The notes beneath the pieces are model-generated. The model was not told the DNA's origin. It did not search any database and worked only from the letters and a program-made list of their open reading frames with translations. The position numbers were made by a program, and so were the translations under genes. Of a stretch of DNA of 64,000 nucleotides, positions 10,501 through 18,284 are shown in pieces; position 1 is the first letter of the stretch; each line of letters begins with the position of its first letter. Source of the stretch: a bacterium BMS3Bbin08 (GTDB lineage Bacteria > Nitrospirota > Thermodesulfovibrionia > UBA6902 > BMS3Bbin08); the NCBI GenBank assembly GCA_002897775.1, contig BDTR01000030.1, positions 62,001 to 126,000 of the forward strand, in the 5' to 3' direction.

Positions 10501-11545
10501 TATCTCTTATCCTTCCGCCGGTACCGGTCTCAGCGCCGGGGAACGGCGCGACGCCGCTTGGAAAATTGTGCGTCTCAGCAGTAAGGATGATATGGTAGTT
10601 AAGCAAGGCTTTTTTAAAGCGCGAAAATTCCCCGGGTTTGTCAGGAACTATTGCAGGGACATCAAATCCGCGGATAGCGCTGGAATTATCTTTAAAAGCA
10701 ATGATGCTGTTACCGGGCAAAGCATCCAGCGGCTGCCTGATTATGTCCATGAGATTACGCGGGACCTCTTTGCCGTCCACGATCAGACGGCCTTTGAAGA
10801 ACCAGTGTCTTGAGTGTTCGCTGTTTGACTGGCTCAGGTCAAAACACTCAACATTGGTCGGGTTTCTGCCGATATCATTAACGAACAGGTTGTAGTAATA
10901 GTCTATGTCCCAGTTGTCAAGCCCAAGGCCCATCTCCCGGTTGATCTCCTCAAGGGCCGACCTTCCCTTTTCTTTAAGCGGGACTTCAAATACCGGCTCC
11001 GGGTTAACGCCTGTTTCAAAGGTGCTGAGCGGTTCAGGGTAAAGACATTCTGTCATGCGGTCGTGGATAAGCTCTAAAAATTTAGAAGTTAAGAAGTTGA
11101 GAGGTTGCGAAGTTGAGATTTCCTTATCTTCCCAGCTTCCTATCTTCTTATCTTCTATGATTAGCTTATACCTGCGCGAGCGTTCAATACGGGTGACCTT
11201 GTCGAGCCCGCAGGCATGACAGATCGAAACGGCATTGGTTGACCAGGCTGTTGTGAAATTCATGCGGGGCCCGAACTCAAGCAGAAATTGACGATCAACG
11301 GTCGATGAAGGATGGTCTAAAAAGCTTTTATCCGAGAAATTCTCAGGCATGAATGTTTCTGACAAAAGCCAATGAAGTGTTTTGAACTCTCCGGATGTCA
11401 GGGGTCCGGTTATTTCTATGTTGTAACAGTACTCTGTCAATATGTCCTGGATATCCGGGGCTGAATTTATCTTCAGATCTGATAGAAGAGCGCTTTTCCC
11501 CGCTTCAGACAGGACGGGTGTCAGATATAAATGAAGTAAGCTCAT
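7520..11545 (-). CDS. purL: Phosphoribosylformylglycinamidine synthase, single-chain
   Basis: Converts FGAR, ATP and glutamine to FGAM in purine synthesis. This is the large single-chain form: N-terminal PurS-like part, two AIRS-type synthetase halves (TAETHNFPSG and GGSNPIVSIHDQGAGGN are visible), and a C-terminal class I glutaminase with nucleophile Cys in GVCNGCQLMALLGW and His/Glu in MPHPERT. At 1341 residues it is longer than the E. coli enzyme (1295). Three in-frame low-complexity insertions at residues ~130-154, ~939-949 and ~1000-1011 coincide with short tandem repeats in the DNA. ATG start with only a distant GGAAAGG as ribosome site. The stop codon lies in a repeat. It is divergent from purC. 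Confidence 0.97.
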   Translation of the reverse strand: MSLLHLYLTPVLSEAGKSALLSDLKINSAPDIQDILTEYCYNIEITGPLTSGEFKTLHWLLSETFMPENFSDKSFLDHPSSTVDRQFLLEFGPRMNFTTAWSTNAVSICHACGLDKVTRIERSRRYKLIIEDKKIGSWEDKEISTSQPLNFLTSKFLELIHDRMTECLYPEPLSTFETGVNPEPVFEVPLKEKGRSALEEINREMGLGLDNWDIDYYYNLFVNDIGRNPTNVECFDLSQSNSEHSRHWFFKGRLIVDGKEVPRNLMDIIRQPLDALPGNSIIAFKDNSSAIRGFDVPAIVPDKPGEFSRFKKALLNYHIILTAETHNFPSGVAPFPGAETGTGGRIRDIQAVGRGGLVIAGTAAYCVGNLRVPGYELPWEDNSFRYPDNLASPLEIEIQASNGASDYGNKFGEPVIQGYTRSFGMRLPNRERSEWIKPIMFTGGIGQMDARQTEKEQPKKGMLVVKIGGPAYRIGIGGGAASSMIQGENIAELDFNAVQRGDAEMEQKLNRVIRACIEMGGSNPIVSIHDQGAGGNCNVVKEIIYPAGAKIDVRKIQLGDRTLSVLEIWGAEYQEQNALLIKPEAIGMFEAMCLREKVPYSVIGSITGDGYIVLHDETDGSTPVDLSLEKILGDMPQKTFHLDRIPPENRPLQLPENIDIKEALARVLRLVSVGSKRFLTNKVDRSVSGLIAQQQCTGPLQLTVSDAAVVSQSHFGSTGSAISIGEQPIKALLDPSAMARMTVAEALTNIIWAKITGLEDIKCSANWMWAAKLPGEGARLYDAAIALSDIMTALGIAIDGGKDSLSMAAQVPGSNGETETVKSPPALVISAYAPCPDITKVITPDIKRPGQSKLIYIDLGNGKNRLGGSALAQVYSQIGNESPDMDDPGLLKHSFNAVQELIANKLILAGHDRSDGGLIVTLLEMAFAGNCGIDIELTKQKDEGRERRDENNVISLLFSEEAGLVMEYLPEDEDKISEILKKENVPFKIIGKTLKEKNVKIALRNPHSEIRTVLNEDMRVLRDTWEETSYQLERLQVDPKCAEEERKSNFNRKGPGFTLSFTPEQTPAALLEDKARPRVAIVREEGSNSDREMTSAFYQAGFEPWDVTMTDFLENNVSLSDFRGIAFVGGFSYADVLDSAKGWAGVIKFNEKILEEFRNFYSREDTFSLGVCNGCQLMALLGWVPWQGIENELQPRFIQNVSGRFESRFSAVKILASPSIMLRGMEDSVLGIWVAHGEGRAYFPDNETLKKVEESGLAPVRYVNDNNEITTAYPFNPNGAINGIAGLCSADGRHLAIMPHPERTFLKWQWPWMPDNWRKHLTASPWLRMFQNARQWCVEKK
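8511..8543. repeat. Short tandem repeat inside purL (unit ~14 bp)
   Basis: Two and a half copies of a GCGGATTTCGGA(A/G)T unit. On the coding strand it gives residues NPHSEIRTV, a stretch between two conserved parts of the second synthetase half. The reading frame is kept. Confidence 0.7.
8697..8729. repeat. Short tandem repeat inside purL (GACGAGAG-type)
   Basis: Coding strand shows GACGAGGGACGAGAG-like degenerate units of 7-9 bases, giving the charged stretch KDEGRERRDE. It lies in a surface-loop-like position ahead of the VISLLFSEEAG segment, and the frame is kept. Confidence 0.65.
11083..11157. repeat. Two adjacent short tandem repeat families inside purL
   Basis: On the coding strand one block is built from GAAGATAAGAAGATAGGAAG-type units and the next from AACTTCTTAACTTCTA-type units. 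Together they encode about 25 residues (IEDKKIGSWEDKEISTSQ and onward) with no counterpart in the family as I know it. The insert lies just before the conserved LIHDRMTE segment. The insertion keeps the frame. Confidence 0.75.
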
Positions 11546-11634
11546 TACAGCCGGTGCCTTTCCGGTTCTCCCGTATTATTAAAGCCTTCTGGCGCGATCT
11601 ATTTTACCTGAATCCCTGCAGAACTGGAGAATCG

Positions 11635-11663
11635 ATTTTAAAACTTTGATAAAACTTCGTCAA
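11635..11663 (-). promoter_or_regulatory. Predicted sigma-70 promoter of purL
   Basis: Reading the minus strand: TTGACG (11663-11658), 17 bases, TAAAAT (11640-11635). It lies about 90 bases before the purL ATG and interleaves with the opposing purC promoter. Confidence 0.5.
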
Positions 11664-11674
11664 TAGTGTATCAT
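11646..11674 (+). promoter_or_regulatory. Predicted sigma-70 promoter of purC
   Basis: TTGATA (11646-11651), 17 bases, TATCAT (11669-11674), about 100 bases upstream of the purC ATG. It overlaps the purL promoter on the other strand, so the two could compete or share an operator. No recognised Pur box is seen. Confidence 0.5.
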
Positions 11675-11777
11675 TTTTTCCTGGTCAGTGCGCGCGGGAA
11701 AAGATCTCCGTTGAGCAGGTTTTTAAAGGTTTTGTTCGATATGGTCCGCTCTATGAATGAGTTGAGGGAGATAGTCA

Positions 11778-12659
11778 ATGAAAAACGTGGTCCTTAAGAC
11801 AGAAATGCCTGATGTGGGCGTGCCCAGGCACGGCAAAGTAAGGGATATTTATGACCTTGGCGAGCATCTGCTGCTTGTTGTAACAGACAGGGTTTCAGCC
11901 TTTGATGTTGTACTGCCCAACGGCATTCCCGGGAAAGGGAAAGTCCTTACAGACATATCGGTGTTCTGGTTCAAACAAATGGAGGATATGGTCAAAAACC
12001 ATATCGTGGCAATTGACGTAAAAGACTTTCCGCGTAACCTGCATAAGTACAGCGATATGCTTGAGGGAAGAAGCCTGATTGTAAAGAAGGCAAAGGTACT
12101 GCCTGTTGAGTGCATAGTCCGGGGATATATTTCCGGAAGCGGGTGGAAGTCATACCAGAAAGACGGCACGGTCTGCGGTATAGAGCTTTCTTCAGGGCTT
12201 GTTGAATCTTCGAAGATCGAACAGCCTGTTTTCACACCGAGCACCAAGGCTGAGTCAGGCCATGATACCAACATCCCTTTTGACGAGGCGGAAAAGATAG
12301 TGGGCGCTGACACCGCGGCAAAACTCAGGGATCTGAGTCTCAGCATATACGAAAGGGCCAGGGACTATGCCGGAAGTAAAGGCATAATTATCGCTGATAC
12401 AAAGATGGAGTTCGGAATTTATAACGATGAAATAATATTGATAGACGAACTGCTTACACCTGATTCATCCCGTTTCTGGAGCATAAAGGATTATGGGCCT
12501 GGCAGAAGCCAGGACAGTTTTGACAAGCAGATCGTCAGAGACTATCTGCTTACCCTTGACTGGGACCAGACCCCGCCGGGACCTGCACTGCCTGAAGATA
12601 TAGTGAACAGGACCTCTGAAAGATACCGGGAAATAGTAAGGATACTGGCAGGGCAATAG
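11778..12659 (+). CDS. purC: SAICAR synthase
   Basis: Phosphoribosylaminoimidazole-succinocarboxamide synthase joins CAIR and aspartate using ATP. Visible family features are [10 protein letters not shown] at the N-terminus, the [14 protein letters not shown] segment and [10 protein letters not shown] with [15 protein letters not shown] near the ATP site. At 293 residues it is the longer form found in many Gram-negative and eukaryotic homologues. ATG start with GGGAG 7 bases upstream. It is the only plus-strand gene between 5.9 and 36.8 kb, transcribed away from purL and converging with purB, leaving 39 bp with no clear terminator. Confidence 0.96.
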   Translation: MKNVVLKTEMPDVGVPRHGKVRDIYDLGEHLLLVVTDRVSAFDVVLPNGIPGKGKVLTDISVFWFKQMEDMVKNHIVAIDVKDFPRNLHKYSDMLEGRSLIVKKAKVLPVECIVRGYISGSGWKSYQKDGTVCGIELSSGLVESSKIEQPVFTPSTKAESGHDTNIPFDEAEKIVGADTAAKLRDLSLSIYERARDYAGSKGIIIADTKMEFGIYNDEIILIDELLTPDSSRFWSIKDYGPGRSQDSFDKQIVRDYLLTLDWDQTPPGPALPEDIVNRTSERYREIVRILAGQ

Positions 12660-12698
12660 CCCGGATCAAAACCTGTCAATAAACATTAATTTTGGCTT

Positions 12699-13991
12699 TT
12701 ATTTGAATACCCTTTTAAATATAAAATCAATATTCTTTAAATAATAAGACAGGTCGAACAGAGACTCTAATTCCTTGCCGGAAATGTATTTTTTTATTAC
12801 AGGGTCTTTCCCCAGGATCTCTTTGAAGCTTAGCCTCTTTTTCCAGCTCTTCATGGCGTTCTTCTGCACAAGAACGTAGGCTTTTTCACGGCTTAGCCCT
12901 TTTTCGGTCAGTATCAGGAGTACCCGTTGTGAACAGAAAAGTCCGTAACTTCTGCCTATGTTTTCCTTCATTCTGTCAGGATAGACCTGAAGGCCTTTAA
13001 GAACGCCGGTAAGCCTTACGAGCATATAATTAATGAGTATGGTGCTGTCAGGAATGATAATTCTTTCAACAGAAGAGTGACTGATATCCCTTTCATGCCA
13101 GAGTGGAATGTTCTCCATGGCGGCAATGGCGTTTGACCTTACGACCCTTGCCAGTCCGCTGAGGTTTTCACTCGCGACAGGGTTGCGTTTATGCGGCATG
13201 GCTGAAGAGCCTTTCTGCCCCTTTTCAAACGGCTCTTCAGCTTCAAGTACCTCGGTTCTCTGGAGGTGCCTTATTTCTACGGCCATCTTCTCGATCGTAC
13301 CCGCTATAAGGGCAAGGGTATTCATGTACTCCGCGTGCCTGTCCCTCTGAATTACCTGGGTCGCGACCGGCGCGGGTTTGAGACCAAGTTTTTTGCAAAC
13401 ATGTTTTTCTATCATTGTGGGCAGGCTTGAAAAAGTTCCCACAGGGCCTGAAAGCCGGCCGTAACTTATGGTTTCCCTTGCGGCTTTCACGCGTTTCAGA
13501 TTGCGGTCCATGTCCGCGTACCAGAGCGCGAACATTACTCCAAAGGTGGTTGGCTCCGCGTGTATACCGTGACTTCTGCCCATCTGCAGGGTGTTTTTGT
13601 ACTTCACGGCATTGGCCTTCAGGACCTTCATAAGCGCCCTGATGTCCCTGATAATAATATCCGCGGCCTCGCGCATTAGCACCGCCTGAGCGGTGTCTAC
13701 AATATCTGAAGAGGTCAGCCCCTTGTGTATATATCTCGCGTCCGGCCCTACATTTTCAGCCACAGAGGTCAGAAACGCGATAACATCGTGTCTTACGGTC
13801 TTTTCAATTTTATTGATGCGGGAGATCCTGAAACCGGCCCGTTTTTTTATTGTGGAGAGGCTTTTGGCGGGTATTTTGCCGAGCTTTGCCCATGCCTCGC
13901 ATGCCGCGATCTCCACATCCAGCCATTTCTGAAACTTATTCTGCGGTTCCCATATTCTGCCCATCTCGGGCCTTGTATAACGCGGTATCAC
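12699..13991 (-). CDS. purB: Adenylosuccinate lyase
   Basis: Cleaves SAICAR to AICAR and adenylosuccinate to AMP, releasing fumarate. The fumarase/aspartase superfamily signature GSSAMPHKRNP is present, as are TSSDIVDTAQ and the GRSHGIHAEP active-site segment. 430 residues is the normal length. Start is GTG with a GGGGGG ribosome site. It is the last gene of the long minus-strand run that begins with the ROK kinase at 21.8 kb, preceded by a phosphoesterase gene. It converges with purC. No abnormalities were seen. Confidence 0.97.
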   Translation of the reverse strand: MIPRYTRPEMGRIWEPQNKFQKWLDVEIAACEAWAKLGKIPAKSLSTIKKRAGFRISRINKIEKTVRHDVIAFLTSVAENVGPDARYIHKGLTSSDIVDTAQAVLMREAADIIIRDIRALMKVLKANAVKYKNTLQMGRSHGIHAEPTTFGVMFALWYADMDRNLKRVKAARETISYGRLSGPVGTFSSLPTMIEKHVCKKLGLKPAPVATQVIQRDRHAEYMNTLALIAGTIEKMAVEIRHLQRTEVLEAEEPFEKGQKGSSAMPHKRNPVASENLSGLARVVRSNAIAAMENIPLWHERDISHSSVERIIIPDSTILINYMLVRLTGVLKGLQVYPDRMKENIGRSYGLFCSQRVLLILTEKGLSREKAYVLVQKNAMKSWKKRLSFKEILGKDPVIKKYISGKELESLFDLSYYLKNIDFIFKRVFK

Positions 13992-14055
13992 ATCGCCCCC
14001 CTGTGCAACTAATAACGTTAATAGTTATACGTTATTCGAATAACAAATAACTGTT

Positions 14056-14775
14056 TCATATTCCCCTCGAAAGCCTGTCAATAAGGCCTGCCGGCAGTCC
14101 CGCAAGCCTCATTTTTTTCTGTGTAGATACTATATCATAAGGGCACCTGTTTATTTTTATAGAATTTTTATCAATAAGGACATAAGCGCTGTCAGGGTTG
14201 CCGTCCCTTGGCTGGCCGACACTGCCGGCATTAATGATATATCTGTGCCCCTCCCTGATTTGCGAGTGTTCCCTGTACACGGTTATTCTGTTGTCCGGAG
14301 AAAGTTCCATTATTTCCGGCTGATGGCTGTGTCCTATGAAACACACATTTTCTTTAAAGTAACGAAAATTTTTAAAGGCATCTTTAACGCTCATCAGATA
14401 ATGCCACTGCCCGGGTTCTATCGGGGTTGAATGGACAAGCAGAACGCCGTCCATTTCCCGCTTAATGGGAAGCTGTTTGAGAAAGGCCCTCTCCTTATCA
14501 CCAAGTATATCATGTGTCCATTCAATAGCAGCCCTGGCATAGGGGTTAAAATACGCAATGTCAACAAGGCCGATAGCTGCCTGATCATGGTTTCCGGCAA
14601 TAAGGACGTCCGCCTCTTTTTCCAGCGTTTCTATGCACTTAAGGGGGTCCGGGCCATAGCCGACAATATCGCCCAGGAACCAGAGTCTGTCAATATGCTC
14701 TTCCCGGATCTTTTTAATTACGGCGTTCAGGGCTTCAAGATTGGCGTGGACATCTGAGATAACGGCGTAACGCAT
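14056..14775 (-). CDS. Metallophosphoesterase (YfcE/MJ0936-like)
   Basis: 239 residues of the calcineurin-like phosphoesterase fold. The metal-binding motifs appear in order: SDVHANLEAL, GDIVGYGPDP, AGNHD, and C-terminal GHSHQPE with NAGSVGQPRDGN. The GSVGQPRDGNP end is typical of the small bacterial/archaeal phosphodiesterase group (cd00838-like). The physiological substrate is unknown. ATG start without a strong ribosome site; the upstream bases are a GTAG-type tandem repeat, between this gene and nusB. Confidence 0.85.
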   Translation of the reverse strand: MRYAVISDVHANLEALNAVIKKIREEHIDRLWFLGDIVGYGPDPLKCIETLEKEADVLIAGNHDQAAIGLVDIAYFNPYARAAIEWTHDILGDKERAFLKQLPIKREMDGVLLVHSTPIEPGQWHYLMSVKDAFKNFRYFKENVCFIGHSHQPEIMELSPDNRITVYREHSQIREGHRYIINAGSVGQPRDGNPDSAYVLIDKNSIKINRCPYDIVSTQKKMRLAGLPAGLIDRLSRGI

Positions 14776-14786
14776 ATCTTTTAAAA

Positions 14787-14817
14787 AAGTAGCAGGTAGA
14801 GAGTAGCCAGTAGAGAG
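14787..14817. repeat. GTAG-type short tandem repeat
   Basis: GTAGCAGGTAGAGAGTAGCC-like degenerate units between nusB and the phosphoesterase gene, the same family as at 7320, 33472, 37913 and 47042. Confidence 0.65.
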
Positions 14818-14859
14818 AATAACGAAAACAACACTACAACGGATATTATTTTTTCTGCG

Positions 14860-15288
14860 CTAATCGGCGTTCTTTTTTCTGCGATCATCCGAGGTTTTCT
14901 GGATTTTGTCCAGGATCCCGTTTATAAATGCTGATGAATCCCCGGTTGAATATTTCTTGGAGATCTCAATGGCCTCATTTATGGTTACAGAGGAAGGGAT
15001 ATCAGGCATGTAAAAGAGCTCATAGACTGCCGCCCTCAGGATGTTTCTGTCAACAACCGCCATTCTTTCAACTGACCAGTGTTCCGCGGCTGTTCTTATG
15101 ATTTCATCCAGAGCGCCGATATGTTCTATTGTACCCTGGACAATACCTTGAGTGAACTGCCTGACATCCTGGTCTTCGTCATTACTTTCCCAGAATTCCT
15201 TTAACGTATCCTCATCCAGTTCATTGCCTGTCAGGTCGTACTGAAACAATAGCTGTAAAGCATATTCTCTTGCCCTGCGACGCTTCAT
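14860..15288 (-). CDS. nusB: Transcription antitermination factor NusB
   Basis: 142 residues beginning MKRRRAREYALQLLFQYD, the usual NusB start, with the all-helical family end VTINEAIEISKKYS and FINGILDKI. NusB with S10 binds boxA RNA in rRNA antitermination complexes. It lies directly after ribH, the common ribH-nusB order. The last ~12 residues (TSDDRRKKNAD) and the TAG stop are encoded by a repeat of the GATGATCGCAGAAAAAA / GATTAGCGCAG kind, so the tail may be derived from repeat extension and not from ancestral coding sequence. Confidence 0.95.
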   Translation of the reverse strand: MKRRRAREYALQLLFQYDLTGNELDEDTLKEFWESNDEDQDVRQFTQGIVQGTIEHIGALDEIIRTAAEHWSVERMAVVDRNILRAAVYELFYMPDIPSSVTINEAIEISKKYSTGDSSAFINGILDKIQKTSDDRRKKNAD

Positions 15289-15295
15289 CAGATAG

Positions 15296-15380
15296 AACCC
15301 AGAACCCAGAACCCAGAACCCAGATTACAGATGTTTTTTGATCTTTTGTCTGTGTTCTGTGCTCTGTGCTCTGTGCTCAT
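15296..15380. repeat. AACCCAG and CTCTGTG tandem repeats between nusB and ribH
   Basis: Four copies of AACCCAG(A) at 15296-15324, then CTGTGTT / CTGTGCT units at 15350-15380. On the minus strand the second array begins immediately after the TGA stop of ribH. Confidence 0.8.
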
Positions 15381-15838
15381 AGTTTCTTCAACAGTTGCGC
15401 CATTTCTATTGCTACCAGTGCGGCGTCCCATCCTTTATTGCCGCTCTTTGAGCCGGCCCTCTCCACCGCCTGCTCAATTGTATCGGAAGTTATTACACCA
15501 AATGCTATGGGAACACCTGTTTCCATGGAAGCGGAAGCGATCCCCCTTGCCGCCTGTGAAGCGACATAATCGAAATGCGGGGTTGCCCCGCGTATTATTG
15601 TTCCCAGGCAGATGACCGCGTCGTATGATTTTTTCGCGGCAATTCTTTTCGCTACAAGCGGTATCTCAAAAGAACCAGGTACCTTGACCACGTCAATGTT
15701 CTGCTCAGACGCGCCATGCCGCTGAAGGCCGTCGACCGCGCCGTCAAGCAGCTTGTTGGTTATAAATGCATTGAAACGGCTTACAATTATGGCAAATTTA
15801 AGCCCCTTTGCCTGGAGATCCCCTTCGTATTTTTTCAT
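15377..15838 (-). CDS. ribH: 6,7-dimethyl-8-ribityllumazine synthase
   Basis: Condenses the ribitylamino-uracil with dihydroxybutanone phosphate in riboflavin synthesis; the family forms icosahedral or pentameric assemblies. Family motifs: IVVSRFN-like [37 protein letters not shown] and [13 protein letters not shown]. 153 residues is normal. Strong GGAGG ribosome site at ATG. It follows ribBA and precedes nusB in the same operon. The stop codon abuts a GAGCACA-type tandem repeat. Confidence 0.97.
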   Translation of the reverse strand: MKKYEGDLQAKGLKFAIIVSRFNAFITNKLLDGAVDGLQRHGASEQNIDVVKVPGSFEIPLVAKRIAAKKSYDAVICLGTIIRGATPHFDYVASQAARGIASASMETGVPIAFGVITSDTIEQAVERAGSKSGNKGWDAALVAIEMAQLLKKL

Positions 15839-15898
15839 GTTATCCTCCTGCTATAAAATTATAGCTGATTACACTGACATCCTTATTTTCGGGGACGT

Positions 15899-17116
15899 CT
15901 ATACTTCTGTAAGCAGGTGTCCCATTTTTTTCTTTTTTGTCGACAGATACTTAATATTTTTGTCGTGAGGTTTTATCTCAATGGGGACCCTTTCCACAAT
16001 ACGCAGGTTATACCCGCCGAGGCCTATGAGTTTTTTCGGATTATTCGTTACAAGACGCATTTTTCTCACCCCGAGGTTGACCAGTATCTGTGCGCCGATC
16101 CCATAGTCTCTCAGGTCCGGTTTAAAGCCGAGCTTGACGTTCGCCTCAACAGTATCAAGTCCCTGGTCCTGAAGCTCATATGCCTTTAATTTGTTTTCAA
16201 GCCCTATGCCTCTGCCTTCCTGCCGCATGTAAAGAAGCACGCCTTTTCCCTCTTTCTTTATCATAGACATGGCTTTGTGCATCTGGTCGCCGCAGTCGCA
16301 TCTCTTTGATCCGAACACATCACCGGTAAGGCACTCGGAATGCACCCTGACAAGGACCCTGTCTTTTGGCGAGATATCTCCTTTAACAAGCGCCACATGC
16401 ACGGATCCATCAACTATGCTTTTAAACAGGATGGCGTTAAACTCGCCGCCATACTCGGTCGGCAGTTTTGTAGTGGCCAGTCTTTCGACCAGACACTCAT
16501 TGCGCATCCTGTATTCGATCAGGTCCTTTATTGTGACGATCTTCAGACGGTGCTTGCGGACGAACTTCACGAGATGGGGAACCCTTGCCATTGTTCCGTC
16601 ATCATTCATTATCTCGCATATGACCCCCGCGGGATAAAGCCCTGCCATTTTTGCCAGGTCAACTGAACCTTCGGTCTGTCCCGCGCGCTGAAGAACCCCT
16701 CCGGGCCGGGCCCTCAGAGGAAAGGTGTGGCCGGGTCTTGCCAGGTCTTCGGGTTTTGTCCTGGGCTTTATGGCAGTAAGAATGGTTTTTGTCCGGTCTG
16801 CCGCGGAGATACCGGTTGTTACACCCTTTTTGGCTTCGATGGAAACAGTGAACGCGGTGCCAAGACGCGCTGTGTTCTGGTCCGTCATCATTGGAAGCTT
16901 AAGCTCCTCCACCCTCTCGGGAGTTAACGACAGGCATATCAGACCGCGGCCGTGCCTGGCCATAAAATTTATGGCCTGGGGGGTTACTTTTTCAGCCGCT
17001 ATTGTAAGGTCTCCCTCATTCTCCCGGTCTTCATCATCAACCAGAACGACCATCTCACCTTTTTTTATGTCCCTGATCGCTTCTTCTATTGTATTGAATT
17101 TAAATTTCCGCCGCAT
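15899..17116 (-). CDS. ribBA: Bifunctional DHBP synthase / GTP cyclohydrolase II
   Basis: The N-terminal ~200 residues are 3,4-dihydroxy-2-butanone-4-phosphate synthase ([33 protein letters not shown]). The C-terminal ~200 are GTP cyclohydrolase II with the zinc-binding [11 protein letters not shown] and RQEGRGIGL motifs. Together they supply both precursors of riboflavin. 405 residues, the normal fused length. ATG start with TTGGAGA upstream. Order ribE-ribBA-ribH; no ribD is present in the operon, so the deaminase/reductase must be encoded elsewhere. Confidence 0.97.
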   Translation of the reverse strand: MRRKFKFNTIEEAIRDIKKGEMVVLVDDEDRENEGDLTIAAEKVTPQAINFMARHGRGLICLSLTPERVEELKLPMMTDQNTARLGTAFTVSIEAKKGVTTGISAADRTKTILTAIKPRTKPEDLARPGHTFPLRARPGGVLQRAGQTEGSVDLAKMAGLYPAGVICEIMNDDGTMARVPHLVKFVRKHRLKIVTIKDLIEYRMRNECLVERLATTKLPTEYGGEFNAILFKSIVDGSVHVALVKGDISPKDRVLVRVHSECLTGDVFGSKRCDCGDQMHKAMSMIKKEGKGVLLYMRQEGRGIGLENKLKAYELQDQGLDTVEANVKLGFKPDLRDYGIGAQILVNLGVRKMRLVTNNPKKLIGLGGYNLRIVERVPIEIKPHDKNIKYLSTKKKKMGHLLTEV

Positions 17117-17159
17117 AAAATATTCTCCAACGGGTCGATTATAAATATAAGTTCAGAAC

Positions 17160-17798
17160 TTACTTTGCAAAGCCCTCTTCCCTTAGCAGTCCCATGAGTT
17201 TCGTATCCTTGTCCTGGCTGAAGTTCAAAAGTTTTTCAATATATTTACCGATAATATCAACCTCGATATTGACCCGGTCACCTGGCCCTTTTTTCCCTAT
17301 ATTCGTGGCAGTAAGGGTGTGGGGTATGATAGCTGCGCTGAATGACCCGCTGTCAAGGCCGTTTACTGTCAGGCTTATGCCGTCAACAGCTACCGACCCT
17401 TTTTTAACTGTATACTTCAGGATGTCAGCCGGCGCTTCAAAGGTGTAAAAAGTGTAATCTCCCGCCTTTTTTTTGGCTATTATCGCGCCGATACCGTCAA
17501 CATGTCCTGTGACTATATGTCCCCCGAGCCGGTCGGACAGCCTGAGGGCCCGCTCAAGGTTCACCCTGTTATTGACCTTCAGCTCTCCGAGATTCGTGCT
17601 GCGCATGGTCTCCGGAGATATCTCAAACGCGACGCTTGAGCCTGTTTCAACAACGGTAAGACAGACGCCGTTCACAGAAATACTGTCGCCTGTCCGCATC
17701 TCCATACCGGGGGTTGGGTCAAGGGTCATTCTTAGCCCGCCGCCGGTTTCCTTAAGAGAGGTGATCTTCCATGTGTTTTCAACAAGTCCTGTGAACAT
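17160..17798 (-). CDS. ribE: Riboflavin synthase alpha chain
   Basis: Dismutates two lumazines to riboflavin. Two tandem lumazine-binding barrels are visible, each with a GHIVTGHVDG- or VNGVCLTV-like segment. The start MFTGLVEN at 17798 is the conserved family start; an ATG at 17822 would add eight residues (MIYNFYEK) and has AAGGG directly before it, so that longer form cannot be excluded. About 212 residues. First of three rib genes, downstream of a small membrane protein gene. No FMN riboswitch is recognisable in the short upstream gap, which instead holds palindromes. Confidence 0.95.
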   Translation of the reverse strand: MFTGLVENTWKITSLKETGGGLRMTLDPTPGMEMRTGDSISVNGVCLTVVETGSSVAFEISPETMRSTNLGELKVNNRVNLERALRLSDRLGGHIVTGHVDGIGAIIAKKKAGDYTFYTFEAPADILKYTVKKGSVAVDGISLTVNGLDSGSFSAAIIPHTLTATNIGKKGPGDRVNIEVDIIGKYIEKLLNFSQDKDTKLMGLLREEGFAK

Positions 17799-17822
17799 TT
17801 TTTCGTAAAAGTTGTAGATCAT

Positions 17823-17881
17823 CCCTTTTTAAAAAGGGTCTTACTGACACGAAACCCGTTTAATCGGGTTTGCTTGTGTCA
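17823..17881. repeat. Palindromes at the 3' end of the DUF4845-like gene
   Basis: CCCTTTTTAAAAAGGG (17823-17838) is a perfect palindrome. TGACAC (17845-17850) and AAACCCG (17852-17858) pair with CGGGTTT (17865-17871) and GTGTCA (17876-17881). The TAA stop of the small gene (17860-17862) sits in the loop. There is no clear U-tract, so a classic terminator is not assured. Confidence 0.6.
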
Positions 17882-18186
17882 ACGCTGAATGTAAATGTCT
17901 CCTGGTGTACCGTGAAAAAATCAACGGTCACTGACCATGAGGTCTTAATGTTATACCGCTTATTATCCTGTGTTAGCTCTATGTCCTTTTCCTCAACAGG
18001 TATTTCATATTGGTCCACGATTCTCATGACATCGGCCATAACCGTTTTATGTACCCCTCTGGACACTTGCATCAGCTCCTGCACATCGCTCTTAAACGCG
18101 TAGTACTGGTAATGCGGCATAGCGATCAAATAAATCGTATAAACCGCCAATCCAAATATCAGAAGGAAGAAAACAGCCTTTTTCAT
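17860..18186 (-). CDS. Small single-pass membrane protein, DUF4845-like
   Basis: 108 residues from the ATG at 18186, which has a strong AGGAGGG site; a longer frame to 18237 is less likely. One N-terminal membrane segment (MKKAVFFLLIFGLAVYTIYLI) is followed by a ~75-residue exported or periplasmic domain ending in beta-rich sequence (TSWSVTVDFFTVHQETFTFSVD). Size, topology and position next to lepB resemble DUF4845 proteins that sit beside signal peptidase I in other bacteria. The assignment is from layout and pattern, not a firm match. Function unknown. Confidence 0.65.
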   Translation of the reverse strand: MKKAVFFLLIFGLAVYTIYLIAMPHYQYYAFKSDVQELMQVSRGVHKTVMADVMRIVDQYEIPVEEKDIELTQDNKRYNIKTSWSVTVDFFTVHQETFTFSVDTSKPD

Positions 18187-18284
18187 TTTGCCCTCCTTTA
18201 TATAAGGTTTATTATACCTGATTGCAGCGGTTTCCAAAGGCGATCGTTCCGGCTATATCCATTTACCCTGTCTCGCCCTGTATC

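Noticed and set aside
11688-11803. Short open frame upstream of and overlapping purC
   Set aside because: It has no family match, no clear ribosome site and overlaps the purC start in another frame.
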